From: JAICMB01 sp035295125
GTDB taxonomy: Bacteria; Acidobacteriota; Terriglobia; Bryobacterales; Bryobacteraceae
NCBI GenBank assembly: GCA_035295125.1
Contig: DATGJP010000095.1
Coordinates: forward strand, 186,001-250,000
Reading direction: 5' to 3'
DNA length: 64,000 nt
Shown here: positions 50,319 through 59,307 of the stretch, in pieces
How the letters are laid out: each line of letters opens with the position of its first letter
Numbering within the stretch: position 1 is the stretch's first letter
Notes under the pieces: generated by a model
Told to the model about the DNA's origin: nothing
The model's database searches: none
Seen by the model: the letters and a program-made list of their open reading frames with translations, nothing else
Translations under genes and position numbers: made by a program

Positions 50319-50807
50319 ATGGGTTGGGGACGGAAATCTGAGATGTTGTCCGCCGGAATGCATGCTCCGGCTTTCGAGATGAAGGACCTGAGCGGGCAGC
50401 AGCGCTCGTTAACAGCACTGTTAGAGCAAGGTCCCGTAGTGCTGGCATTCTTCAAAGTGAGCTGTCCGGTTTGCCAGCTCACTTTTCCGTTCCTCCAGAG
50501 GCTGTCCGCCAACAATGCGGTGCAAATTGTTGGCGTCTCGCAGGACGATTCTTCCGCGAGCGCCGCCTTCAATGCGCGCTTTGGCGTTACGTTCCCGACA
50601 CTTCTCGACACGGGTCGAGACGGTTACCCGGTGAGCAACGCATTCGGCATCAGCAGCGTTCCTACGTTGTTCTTAATCGAGACGGATGGCACGATTTCGA
50701 AAGCCTTCCATGGCTTCTCGAAGAAGGACATCGAGGAGCTGGGCCAGCGAATGAATGTCCTGCCGTTCCGCCCGGAAGAGAACGTACCGGCGTGGAAAGC
50801 TGGTTGA
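50319..50807 (+). CDS. Thioredoxin-like redoxin (TlpA/ResA type)
   Basis: The 162-residue product has the thiol-active site CPVC (Cys49, Cys52) after VVLAFFKVS, the strand APAFEMKDLSGQQRSLTALL at the start and 'NAFGISSVPTLFLIETDGTI' with the cis-Pro near the end. It has no evident signal peptide, so it seems cytosolic. It could reduce disulfides or act as a peroxiredoxin-like enzyme. It sits between the STAS gene and nuoI on the same strand. Confidence 0.87.
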   Translation: MGWGRKSEMLSAGMHAPAFEMKDLSGQQRSLTALLEQGPVVLAFFKVSCPVCQLTFPFLQRLSANNAVQIVGVSQDDSSASAAFNARFGVTFPTLLDTGRDGYPVSNAFGISSVPTLFLIETDGTISKAFHGFSKKDIEELGQRMNVLPFRPEENVPAWKAG

Positions 50808-50859
50808 GGCTCCAAGAACTAGGTTCCGGTACGGCACCTGCGCTAATCTGAAAGAGCAA

Positions 50860-51366
50860 ATGCCCTCGAAAATCACGGAAGTTCTGGAAGGCGCTACCGC
50901 CATCGCGAAGGGTATGGGAGTCACCATCCGCGAGATGATGAACCCGACCATCACCGATCTGTATCCGGACGCACCCCCCCGCTTCCAGGAACGATATCGC
51001 GGCGTTCACGTTCTGCAGCGCGATGAGAACGGCCTGGAAAAGTGCGTTGCCTGCTTCCTTTGCGCCGCTGCTTGCCCGGCAGATTGCATTTACATCGAGG
51101 CTGCGGAGAACACCGACGTCCTGCGCATCAGCGGCGGCGAACGTTATGCGAAGGTGTACAACATCGATTACAACCGCTGCATTTTCTGCGGGTATTGCGT
51201 CGAGGCGTGTCCGACCGACGCGATCACGCATGGGCACGGTTTCGAAGTGGCGAGCTACAACACCTCGACGTTGATCTATCGCAAAGAGCAGATGCTGGCG
51301 CCGATTCCCGAAGGTGCGAAGTTCCCGTTGAAGGCCGAACCGCAGGCACCCGCCGGCGCGCATTAG
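50860..51366 (+). CDS. nuoI: NADH-quinone oxidoreductase subunit I
   Basis: The 168-residue product has the two [4Fe-4S] clusters of NuoI: CVACFLCAAACPADC and CIFCGYCVEACPTDA. The N-terminus (ATAIAKGMGVTIREMM) is the amphipathic helix that sits on the membrane arm. It transfers electrons between NuoG and NuoB within complex I. No other nuo gene is in this window, so it is a lone copy, either a displaced gene or a second copy. The ATG at 50860 follows an AAAGAG and lies 52 bases after the redoxin gene. Confidence 0.92.
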   Translation: MPSKITEVLEGATAIAKGMGVTIREMMNPTITDLYPDAPPRFQERYRGVHVLQRDENGLEKCVACFLCAAACPADCIYIEAAENTDVLRISGGERYAKVYNIDYNRCIFCGYCVEACPTDAITHGHGFEVASYNTSTLIYRKEQMLAPIPEGAKFPLKAEPQAPAGAH

Positions 51367-51411
51367 AGCATTTCATCCGCATAGACCCGTTGCCATGGAC
51401 CGCTGTTCCAC

Positions 51412-51450
51412 GAGGTGGCGCGGGCGGTTTCGCCTCCGCGTTCCCGGTCA
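51412..51450. repeat. Dispersed intergenic repeat, copy 4
   Basis: GAGGTGGCGCGGGCGG followed by TTTCGCCTCCGCGTTCCCGG matches the right half of the copy at 30277-30351 in reverse. It opens the 573-base gap 51367-51939. That gap also has GGCGGTTAACAACCGCC-type palindromes (51511-51556) and the hairpin GAATGCGCGGGGTG/CACCCCGCATTC (51665-51704); I see no gene in it. Confidence 0.6.
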
Positions 51451-51939
51451 GGTCAGTTCCCTGTGATGCAGGATGCCATCGTGCTGTTCGGCGCTTTTTC
51501 AGAGCTACGGGCAGGCGGTTAACAACCGCCGCAGGCTAACAGCCTGCATTACAGTCTCAATCAAGCTCGCCGTCTTGCACATCCGGCCGGACGTGGAGTT
51601 TTCGATCGAATGCCTCGCCAAGCAGAATGCACAGGCGAAACTGAAGCGTTGGTGTTTTCTGAGGGAATGCGCGGGGTGGGAATCTCGTGCCTCACCCCGC
51701 ATTCAGTCCGACATTTCTGATTCAAACCGCATGCTTCTGCTGGCTCCTCACCTTTCCGGTCGTCACCAGCTTGTAAATGATTTTGTGAATGCTCTCACTT
51801 TTTTGTTCCGTGCATATTCCGGACCCGTCACAAGCGGTATGCAGGTCGGTTCCACAAGGCTTCTCTCACGAGGCTGGCGAACATCTCATAGCCACGGCAC
51901 CGTATGACTTCGCATTGGGAACAGAACTCTAGGGAGGCT

Positions 51940-54378
51940 ATGAAAACTGATAGCTTGAATCGCCGTTTCACAATCGTTTCCTGGTTGTGTGGGTCCATTC
52001 TGCTGTTTCAAATCGTGTCGAGGGCGCAGACGGTAACTCAGTTCGCTTCAGGACTCGGCACTCCCACTGCGGGAGCTGTCCTAATCGGTACCGCTGTAAA
52101 TCCGAACACCGGTCACCCCGTCCGGCACTTGTGGTCCGGAGACAACGACAACGGCCTCTGCCGGCTAGACCCGGATGTCGACACACCGGGCAACCACACG
52201 ATTAATCCGGCCACCTGCATTAAGATCGCCGCCGGAATCAAGCTGGTACCCGGCCAGGCCGCTTTCGACGGTGCCAACAATCTCCTTTACGTCATCGACG
52301 GGGCCGGCAAGAGCACCGGAGTCTTTCGCTTTCACTACACGCCTGGAGCCGGAAATGGGCACGGCGCAATGAATTCCACCGTGGAAGTTCTAGGAGGCGT
52401 GAGTAACGGCAACGGCGTCTGCGGCATCGGCAGCAATGGCCCAACCGCGACGGCGATCGGCCCGGATGGCAATCTCTATGTGGGCTTTTCGAAGGTCAGC
52501 AACATCATGCGCATTGTCGCGCCCCAAGCGGAGCCGCTCCCGTGCTCGAACGTTCAACCTAACATTGCTACCATCAGCAACTCTCAGAATGATCTGGGAC
52601 TGGGCTGGATCTTGCACGATTTGTTCGGCGACAGCACCTTCGACCCGGTGCGATGGCCAAATGCGGACAGCTGCTTCACGCCTCAGAACGGATTCGTGAC
52701 CTGTCCCGCGTCGAACTTCTTTAACGTAATTGTCCCGGCAGGTCTCCTCAGTGATCAGACCTATCCCGCATTGAACGGCAACACGTTGTACTACTGGACC
52801 CACACGGAGGTCGAGCGGATCGCGAATATCAGCAACAGTACCGGTCCCGTCATAACGCTGAATTTCGGCGGCGGGTTCCAGTTCATCGGCGCCTTGGCTG
52901 TGGACCGCGGCAACCCCGCCGGCGAGGTTCTCTACGTCGGTGACGACCCTGGTGGTTTAGGCGCAGGCACCGGACTGTGGCACCAGATTGTGGCTTCGCC
53001 ACCGCCCGCTCCTCCGGGAACGCCCACGAACGTGACTACTTCGCCGGGAGACTCGCAGGCGACCGTGACTTGGACTCCGGCTCCGGATGGACAGCCGGTA
53101 ACCAGTTTCACTGTTCACAATTCTTTAGCATCGAACGGAGTACGTGCGCCAGACGTGCTGATCACAGCGTCAGCCGGCAGCAGTGCTGTACCAACTACTG
53201 CCACAGTCACCGGCCTGACGAACGGCGCGTCGTACCAGTTCGAAGTCTCCGCGGCCAACGCGCTGGGATCCAGCGCTCTTTCGGCGCCGAGCAACCTGGT
53301 GGTCCCGCAGCCGGTCACGGTTCCGGCCGCGCCCATGGGCGTCGTCGGTCTGGCAGGAAACGCGCAGGTGTTGCTGGCCTGGAGCGCTCCTTCCAATGGA
53401 GGCAGTCCGATCACGAGCTATACGGTTACCGCTCTGGTCGGGGGCGTGCCGGCCGGTATCAGTGCGACTGCGCCGGGAACTGCGACCGGAGCAACGGTGA
53501 GTGGTCTGACCAACGGGACTGCGTACACCTTTACCGTGCACGCGATGAATGCGATTGGAAGCGGCCCGGAATCTGCGCCGTCCGCACCCTTGACGCCCAC
53601 AGCGCCTCCCGCATCGCCCGACGTCTCGCTCACGATGACAGGGCCGGCTTCGGTCACCTTCGGAGCAAACGGCGTTTACGCGTTGACCGTCACCAACAAC
53701 AGCCCCGTGTCTGACCCGAGCGTCGTCGTCACCGACGTTCTACCCAGCATCGGCGCTGCTCTGATTTCCGCGGTACCAAGCCAGGGCACGTGCCAGCTCG
53801 CCGATACCTCTTTGACCTGCTCGCTCGGCTCGTTGGCTGCAGGTGCCACCGCAAGCATCAACGTGACGCTCACCATGTTCGCAACCGGCACCAGCCAGGC
53901 ATCGGCGGTGATCGACGATGCCGCCGGAAATCCACTGACGGATCCAACGCCCGGCGACAATTCCGCGAGTGTGACCACGGCTATCAGCGCGCCAAGCAGT
54001 ACCACTGATATCCAAGTGACCGGTTCCACCCAGAACGGCGGCCCCGCTGTAGGCACCTCGGACACGTACACTTGGCAAATCAAGAACGGCAGCAACCAAA
54101 TGGCGAATGCTGTGGCTTTTTCAACTACGCTGCCTTCGAATCTCCCGTTGATCAGCGCCAGTTCGCCGCAGGGAACCTGTATCGGCCCGACGCCCGGCAA
54201 AGGAGGCGTCATCAGCTGCGGAGCCAGCAACATTGCCGTGGGGCAAACGATGGTAGTGACTGTGAATGTGAGCCTGCCGGTTCAGGGAAGCGTTACGGTC
54301 ACAGGCACGGCGACCTTCAGCGGCTCCGACACCAATGCGGCAAACAATTCATTTCCGGTGACGATCCAGGTTAAATGA
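51940..54378 (+). CDS. Large secreted surface protein with FN3 and DUF11-type domains
   Basis: The 812-residue product has a signal region (FTIVSWLCGSILLFQIVSRA) and a propeller-like N-terminal half of about 355 residues (SGDNDNGLCRLDPDVDTPGN, GPDGNLYVGFSKVSNIMRIV). Two fibronectin type III domains follow (PGTPTNVTTSPGDSQATVTW ... and PAAPMGVVGLAGNAQVLLAW ...), then two repeats of the DUF11 type (SPDVSLTMTGPASVTFGANG ... DIQVTGSTQNGGPAVGTSDT). It is likely an exported adhesion or matrix protein. AGGGAGG precedes the ATG at 51940. Its last codons overlap the IS66 remnant. Confidence 0.85.
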   Translation: MKTDSLNRRFTIVSWLCGSILLFQIVSRAQTVTQFASGLGTPTAGAVLIGTAVNPNTGHPVRHLWSGDNDNGLCRLDPDVDTPGNHTINPATCIKIAAGIKLVPGQAAFDGANNLLYVIDGAGKSTGVFRFHYTPGAGNGHGAMNSTVEVLGGVSNGNGVCGIGSNGPTATAIGPDGNLYVGFSKVSNIMRIVAPQAEPLPCSNVQPNIATISNSQNDLGLGWILHDLFGDSTFDPVRWPNADSCFTPQNGFVTCPASNFFNVIVPAGLLSDQTYPALNGNTLYYWTHTEVERIANISNSTGPVITLNFGGGFQFIGALAVDRGNPAGEVLYVGDDPGGLGAGTGLWHQIVASPPPAPPGTPTNVTTSPGDSQATVTWTPAPDGQPVTSFTVHNSLASNGVRAPDVLITASAGSSAVPTTATVTGLTNGASYQFEVSAANALGSSALSAPSNLVVPQPVTVPAAPMGVVGLAGNAQVLLAWSAPSNGGSPITSYTVTALVGGVPAGISATAPGTATGATVSGLTNGTAYTFTVHAMNAIGSGPESAPSAPLTPTAPPASPDVSLTMTGPASVTFGANGVYALTVTNNSPVSDPSVVVTDVLPSIGAALISAVPSQGTCQLADTSLTCSLGSLAAGATASINVTLTMFATGTSQASAVIDDAAGNPLTDPTPGDNSASVTTAISAPSSTTDIQVTGSTQNGGPAVGTSDTYTWQIKNGSNQMANAVAFSTTLPSNLPLISASSPQGTCIGPTPGKGGVISCGASNIAVGQTMVVTVNVSLPVQGSVTVTGTATFSGSDTNAANNSFPVTIQVK

Positions 54379-54866
54379 GCCGCCTCCCGACAATAGCGTG
54401 GCTGTCGGTTGGACTTACGGCAGCGGACGAGCGTCAAGCACAACGCGGTGAACACGCCGACGAGTGGTTGCGCGACATTCGCGAGACGTGCCTCGCGCTC
54501 GTAAAGCAGGCGTTGCCGAAGAGCGCGCTGGGGCAAGCAGCAGCCTACACCTTAAATATGTGGGCCGAACTGCGGCGGTGTTTCGATTACGCCGAAGTGG
54601 AGTTGTCCAGCAACCTGGCGGAGAACTCCATGCGCCCGGTGGCGCTGGGAAAGAACTGGCTGCACGTAGGCAGCGCGCAGGCGGGTCCTAAAGTGGCCGC
54701 GATTCTTTCCGTGGTCGCATCCTGCCGAAGGCCGGGTGTGCCGGTGAAGGACTACCTCGCCGCCGTACTGCCCGGATTGAACCGACAGACGCTCTCTGAA
54801 GTTCCCCATCTCACACCCGCCCGCTGGTCCGCTGCCAGCGCCCGATCATCCCCTGGTTTCCTCTGA
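54375..54866 (+). pseudogene. IS66 family transposase, 3' fragment
   Basis: The frame reads LSSNLAENSMRPVALGKNWL, then GSAQAGPKVAAILSVVASCR and 'GVPVKDYLAAVLPGL', the conserved C-terminal third of IS66-type transposases (the family has GRKNW where this copy has GKNW, a one-residue loss). The DDE catalytic core and the N-terminal part are missing, so it is a dead remnant. Homology begins at about 54435; the overlap with the surface protein stop is accidental. No IS ends were identified. Confidence 0.88.
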
Positions 54867-54867
54867 C

Positions 54868-54901
54868 GGTTACGGCGAAACCGCCGACGCCACTTTTCCA
54901 G
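54868..54901. repeat. Dispersed intergenic repeat, copy 5 (one end)
   Basis: GGTTACGGCGAAACCGCC followed by GACGCCACTTTTCCAG matches one end of the family in inverted sense. It lies between the IS66 remnant and the UvrC-like gene stop. Confidence 0.5.
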
Positions 54902-54905
54902 TCGA

Positions 54906-56021
54906 TTAACTCAACGGCAGTTGCGTATGCGCGTGCACACGCGAAATAGCACGCACGATCTTCCGGTACGGCGCCTGTTCCAACCCGTCGAAAACCAGCA
55001 GTTCTCCGTCCCTCCAACTGGAGTACGCCCAGCGCGCCAGCAACGCCAGATGTTCCTCGCGGTCCTGAATCCTAGCCTGTTCGGGTTGCATCCCCGCCAT
55101 GAGATCCCTAAGACGGCGGTCCAGTGACACGTCCGACGTCAAAGCAAAATCGATCACTGTCTGCCACGTTCCGGCGCAGCACAACCATAACTTCACCGCC
55201 TCGGGTTCCGCCGACCGAATGATGACGAGCGCAAAAAGCTTCTTAATATCGCGAACGAGATCCTCGCGCAGCGCAAGCAACGCCTCGATACGCTCAATCC
55301 GCTTGTGCTGGCGAGCCGCTTCTTCGAAATTCATCTCTTCGCTCAGACGATTCCGCGCCGACTCCGCCCCCGCCAATGCACTGGCGCCGCCCGTTTCCAG
55401 GAAGTGCGCCACCCGGTCTGCCTCGCTACGGTATTCCTCCACGCTCACGGCTTCCTGGCACGGCCGCAGGCACATGTTCATTTCGCCGTAAATGCATCCG
55501 GGGTGCTCCGGACGAGGCTCGAGATCCTCCTGGCAACGGCGAAGCTGAAAAAGATCGAGCAACTGCGAGTCAAACTGCTCGGCTGCCGCGCGAGTCCGAA
55601 ACGGACCGTAGTAGAGTGATTTGCCACCAGTCAGCCGCGTCGTGATCTGCGTGCGCGGAAATGGATTCGAAAGGACGAGCCGCACGTAAGAGGGCAAGCG
55701 GAGACGTGTCAGCTTCAAGTACTGCTCGGGAAAGTACTCCTTCGCTAACACATAATGAATCAGCATCGACTCGAACCGCGACTGCGTCAACCAGAAATCG
55801 ATGCGGGTGAAAACACCGCGAACGTTTAGCGACCGGCCGTGCGTTTCACCGGCTGGCCGCAGAATGCGCCCGAGCCTCCGCCGCAGCATGGAGGTCTTCG
55901 CCAGGTACGCCGACCGTTCCCCTGCCCAGACTACGAACACCGCGTCCGTGTTGGGTAGCTGCGCTAAGTGGTCGTCTACTGCGGAAGGCTCCAGCGTGCC
56001 AGTTGGATCCGGGATGGTCAT
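54906..56021 (-). CDS. UvrC-like protein: degenerate GIY-YIG, iron-sulfur motif and UVR domain, no C-terminal nuclease
   Basis: The 371-residue product resembles the first half of UvrC. An N-terminal GIY-YIG-like region (NTDAVFVVWAGERSAYLAKT) has lost the usual GVY and YVG motifs. A four-Cys pattern (CQEDLEPRPEHPGC, MCLRPC) matches the [4Fe-4S] site of UvrC, and the UVR domain RLSEEMNFEEAARQHKRIER follows. The RNase H-like nuclease and HhH domains are absent. It may be a Cho-like or non-catalytic relative that binds UvrB. It is three bases downstream of the aldo/keto reductase stop. GTG at 56024 is an alternative start. Confidence 0.8.
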   Translation of the reverse strand: MTIPDPTGTLEPSAVDDHLAQLPNTDAVFVVWAGERSAYLAKTSMLRRRLGRILRPAGETHGRSLNVRGVFTRIDFWLTQSRFESMLIHYVLAKEYFPEQYLKLTRLRLPSYVRLVLSNPFPRTQITTRLTGGKSLYYGPFRTRAAAEQFDSQLLDLFQLRRCQEDLEPRPEHPGCIYGEMNMCLRPCQEAVSVEEYRSEADRVAHFLETGGASALAGAESARNRLSEEMNFEEAARQHKRIERIEALLALREDLVRDIKKLFALVIIRSAEPEAVKLWLCCAGTWQTVIDFALTSDVSLDRRLRDLMAGMQPEQARIQDREEHLALLARWAYSSWRDGELLVFDGLEQAPYRKIVRAISRVHAHTQLPLS

Positions 56022-56023
56022 CA

Positions 56024-57070
56024 CTACCCACGGCTGAACAAGCTCTGGTAAACCTCGGCCCTGAGCGGTGGAATTCCGGCGAGTTGCAAGTTCTCGCGAA
56101 CGTGCTCCGGTTTGCTCATTCCGATCAGTGCTACCGCAATGCCGGGTGTGGAGCGCGTGAATTGAATGGCGCGCTGCGCATCCGTCGAAGCTCCCAGAAT
56201 TCGCGCCAAATCCTCAGGCAGGTTCCCGCTCAGCCGCGCCTGTAATAGCGAAGCACTGGCCACTACGGAAATACCGGCGCTTTGGGCAATGTCAAGCAGG
56301 CTCGGGTTGCCGCCGTGGTGCAGCACGGCTTCCGGCATCGCCAGGTTGAGCGGCAACTGGATAAACCGGAAATGGTGACCTTTGCCGCCCGCCTCCCGAG
56401 CCTGCTCGACCATGTGGGCGAGATCGAGTCCGTCCGCGGCGCCCGGCTGTCGCCGATAGCCATCCCACGTCGCGGTGCCGTAGTACCGGATTCGTCCCTG
56501 CGCGACAACCGTCTCCAGGAACGCGAAGGCGCGGCGAATCCTGGCATCGAACTCTTCCCGGGGAACAGAGCTGAGCTGCATTTCGGGATTGTGCACGTAC
56601 ATGACATCGATGGTCTCGACGCCCAGATTTCGGCGGCTGCGCTCCAGTTGGTCATCGAGAAACTCCGGGGCCATGCAATGAATGTCGCCAACAACCTCCG
56701 CGCCCGGCAAACCCGGCGGTATGGCGTCCGGAACCAGAAAACCTGCCTTGGTGCAAATCACAATCTCTTCGCGCGCGACTGAACCTGTGCGAAACAGCTC
56801 TTCGAGCGCCGCGCCGATATTGTGTTCCGATCGCTGGTGCCGGTAGTTCAGCGAGGTGTCGATGAAATTGACCCCCAGGCCCACAGCCTCCATCACCGAC
56901 GCGACATAGCCATGATCAGTCGCCTCGTTCATCGCGCCGAGATAGGTTCCGATTCCGATGGACGACAATACGAGATCCTGCGCCGTCCGGTAGAAACCCG
57001 CGGCCTGTCCATTCGGAAAACGGGAAACGAGCCGGGCAGTACCCGAAGAAGTTGCGAAGCCGGAGGTCAC
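56024..57070 (-). CDS. Aldo/keto reductase family protein
   Basis: The 348-residue TIM-barrel protein has the AKR tetrad: Asp and Tyr in VNFIDTSLNYRHQRSE, Lys in IVICTKAGFL and His in DVMYVHNPEMQ. Cofactor-side blocks (GTATWDGYRR, TPGIAVALIGMSKPEHVREN) are as in NADPH-dependent members. It reduces an aldehyde or ketone. The start is GTG at 57070, with the N-terminal extension TARLVSRFPNG seen in this subgroup. It is followed by the UvrC-like gene in the same transcript. Confidence 0.9.
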   Translation of the reverse strand: MTSGFATSSGTARLVSRFPNGQAAGFYRTAQDLVLSSIGIGTYLGAMNEATDHGYVASVMEAVGLGVNFIDTSLNYRHQRSEHNIGAALEELFRTGSVAREEIVICTKAGFLVPDAIPPGLPGAEVVGDIHCMAPEFLDDQLERSRRNLGVETIDVMYVHNPEMQLSSVPREEFDARIRRAFAFLETVVAQGRIRYYGTATWDGYRRQPGAADGLDLAHMVEQAREAGGKGHHFRFIQLPLNLAMPEAVLHHGGNPSLLDIAQSAGISVVASASLLQARLSGNLPEDLARILGASTDAQRAIQFTRSTPGIAVALIGMSKPEHVRENLQLAGIPPLRAEVYQSLFSRG

Positions 57071-57128
57071 CTTTTGATCTTAAGCGCAAGTTGCCGTGCG
57101 TGGTGGCCGGCGATAGACTGACTTACGG

Positions 57129-58034
57129 ATGATGTGCCGCTTCAGCTTTGTTGCGTTCCTCGGGGTTCTCGCGTCCGGGCAACAACTGTTTCCCACCGCC
57201 ACCTGGGCCGCACAGGCCGTCAACAACTACCAGGTTCATGCCAACCAGCTTTACCTCGTCGCAAACAACTACGAAGACAAACTTGACGTCTACGAACGCC
57301 GTGACGCGGCCACTCCGCAGCCCACCGTCATCTTCATCCATGGGGGCGGCTGGGTCAACGGGAGCAAGGAAGGTTCGCTGATGTCGCTTTTCCCGTGGTT
57401 CGCCATGGGATGGAACGTGGTCAACGTGGAATACCGGTTGGCCAAGGTATCTTTAGCCCCGGCCGCGGTCGAGGACTGCCTGTGCGCTTTGCGATGGGTG
57501 GCCGCCAACGCGAATCGCTTTCACATCGATACGGCTCGTCTTGTTGTGACCGGAGAATCCGCGGGCGGGCACCTCGCCTTAACGACGGGAATGATTCCCG
57601 AGAGCGCGGGACTCGATCGTGAATGCCCCGGTCCGGCATTGCCGAAAGTGGCAGCCATCGTGAACTGGTATGGCATCGCCGACGTCAACGACCTGCTCGA
57701 TGGACCCAACCGCAAGAGTTACGCCGTCGCGTGGCTTTCGAGCATGACTAACCGCGAGGATGTGGCGCGTCGCGTCTCGCCGTTGACGTACGTTCGGGCC
57801 GGACTTCCCCCCATTTTCACTGTGCACGGCGATGCCGATCCGACCGTACCGTACCAGCATGCCATCCGTCTCCAGGCGGCTCTCAAGGAAGCTGGTGTGC
57901 CGCACGAGTTGTTCACCGTGCCGGGCGGCGGACATGGCGGATTCTCACGCGACCAGCGAGTCGCCATTTTCACCGCAATCCGCGCCTTTCTGGCAAAAAA
58001 CGGCCTCGCCTCCGGCATTCCCGACGCGCAGTAG
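57129..58034 (+). CDS. Secreted alpha/beta hydrolase (esterase/carboxylesterase-like)
   Basis: The 301-residue product has a short N-terminal hydrophobic leader (MMCRFSFVAFLGVLASG) and the hormone-sensitive-lipase-like fold: HGGGWVNGSKEGSLMSLFPW (oxyanion HGGGW), the nucleophile elbow GESAGGHLA, an Asp in HGDADPTVPY and His in GGGHGGFSRD. It hydrolyses short esters, possibly plant acetyl or feruloyl groups as in the BD-FAE family. The gene is divergent from the aldo/keto reductase and convergent with the YdeI-like gene. Confidence 0.88.
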   Translation: MMCRFSFVAFLGVLASGQQLFPTATWAAQAVNNYQVHANQLYLVANNYEDKLDVYERRDAATPQPTVIFIHGGGWVNGSKEGSLMSLFPWFAMGWNVVNVEYRLAKVSLAPAAVEDCLCALRWVAANANRFHIDTARLVVTGESAGGHLALTTGMIPESAGLDRECPGPALPKVAAIVNWYGIADVNDLLDGPNRKSYAVAWLSSMTNREDVARRVSPLTYVRAGLPPIFTVHGDADPTVPYQHAIRLQAALKEAGVPHELFTVPGGGHGGFSRDQRVAIFTAIRAFLAKNGLASGIPDAQ

Positions 58035-58049
58035 AAAGCGCCGGACACG

Positions 58050-58640
58050 TCAAGGGTGGATCTTTTCGCCGTTTTCCAGCATTTTGACAAACAGGGCGAT
58101 TCGTTTGGCGCGGGTCTCGGGCCTCTTCGCCGTCTGGATTCGAAACAAAAAGGCGTAGCGGTTACTTCTATCGAGTGAGGCAAAGGCCGCTTTCGCCCGG
58201 GGACTCGTGTTGAGGGCGGCCTCAAAGTCCTCAGTTGGCGTGGCGGTGCTTGGCGAATCGTACGCCTGCTCCCAACGTCCATCACTCTTGGCGCGATCAA
58301 CCTCACGTAATCCCGCGGGCTTCATCCTGCCCGCTTCGACCAGGGCAAGCGCCTTTTCCCTGTTGATCTTCGACCAGATGCTCTTCTTCGACCGTGGGAG
58401 GAATCTCTGCAGCCAGGTATCGTCGCTCTCGCCTTTCTTTTGGCCGTCGATCCAGCCGTAGCAGAGTGCGGACTCCAGGGCTTCCTGGTACGTGAGAGAT
58501 TTAACCGCCGAGGATTTCTTGGCGAGCCGCAGCCACAAGCCCCCGGATGCGCTGTGATGCTCCTCCAGCCATGCCGTCCACTTCGTCTGGTTTTCGAAAA
58601 ACAGTATTAAGTCCGGGGAGCGTTTGCGGCGCGGGTCCAT
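58050..58640 (-). CDS. YdeI/OmpD-associated family protein
   Basis: The 196-residue soluble protein matches the YdeI/OmdA family: DLILFFENQTKWTAWLEEHH, VKSLTYQEALESALCYGWID, QRFLPRSKKSIWSKINREKA and ALNTSPRAKAAFASLDRSNR. Members are linked to resistance to cationic peptides and stress; the biochemical mode is not known. Length is normal. It lies between the secreted hydrolase and the pseudo-receiver gene. Confidence 0.9.
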   Translation of the reverse strand: MDPRRKRSPDLILFFENQTKWTAWLEEHHSASGGLWLRLAKKSSAVKSLTYQEALESALCYGWIDGQKKGESDDTWLQRFLPRSKKSIWSKINREKALALVEAGRMKPAGLREVDRAKSDGRWEQAYDSPSTATPTEDFEAALNTSPRAKAAFASLDRSNRYAFLFRIQTAKRPETRAKRIALFVKMLENGEKIHP

Positions 58641-58674
58641 GACCCATCAGTATAGGACCCGGCGAGGACGGCGG

Positions 58675-59106
58675 TTATGCTGTGGCCGCCATCTCCTGTA
58701 GTTTTTCGAACGGTACGATGGGGTCATTGGCATGCCGTTCGTGGTGGCGCTGGGCCATGGCGGCAACACGCTGTACTTCCATCTGGTCGAACGGCTTTTG
58801 CAGAACGTCGTATCCGCCCAGGTTCAACACTTCCGCCCACAGACTTTCATCCGCATCCCGCGACATCACCACGATCGGCAGATGTTGGCTCAGAGTCTCG
58901 AGGCTGTTCAGAAGGTTTCGCCACATGCCGTCCGGCAATTTGCACTCACAAAGGATCACGTCGGCTTCGGCATGGGACAGATATGTTCGAGCCTCTTTGC
59001 AGGTTCTTACGGTTCGGATGTTCCAGTTGTGAGGCCGAAGAATTTCAATCAGAGACTGTTGATCGGCTGGATATGGCGTAACAGCCAGGAGGGTCGATGT
59101 TTTCAT
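58675..59106 (-). CDS. Atypical receiver-domain protein with Glu at the phosphorylation site
   Basis: The 143-residue product is a single receiver domain without an output domain. Where a receiver has an Asp, the sequence reads VILCECKLPDG with Glu54; the acidic pair near residue 10 is also missing (AVTPYPAD). The Lys in VLQKPF (Lys104) and the helix pattern remain. Such pseudo-receivers cannot be phosphorylated in the usual way and may act in a fixed state or by binding. AAGGAG lies eight bases before the ATG at 59106. Confidence 0.85.
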   Translation of the reverse strand: MKTSTLLAVTPYPADQQSLIEILRPHNWNIRTVRTCKEARTYLSHAEADVILCECKLPDGMWRNLLNSLETLSQHLPIVVMSRDADESLWAEVLNLGGYDVLQKPFDQMEVQRVAAMAQRHHERHANDPIVPFEKLQEMAATA

Positions 59107-59307
59107 AGGGTCTCCTTTCTCCAAGAGATTTCGACCCATACGTGGGGGGAGGCTCGACGGCGCGGTCAGCGCAAGAATCTTCTATTCCTATTACCAAGCT
59201 ACGGCGCTACTTTGCGGCCTGTCCAATAGAAACTGTTTATGGGACCCATTCGCAAAACAAATCTAAAGGGAAATGTTTCGCCTGTGGGCCCCACTCCAGG
59301 TCGAGTA

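Noticed and set aside
51367..51939. CRISPR-like or tandem repeat array in the gap before the surface protein
   Set aside because: The palindromes differ from each other, and there are no regular repeats with spacers.
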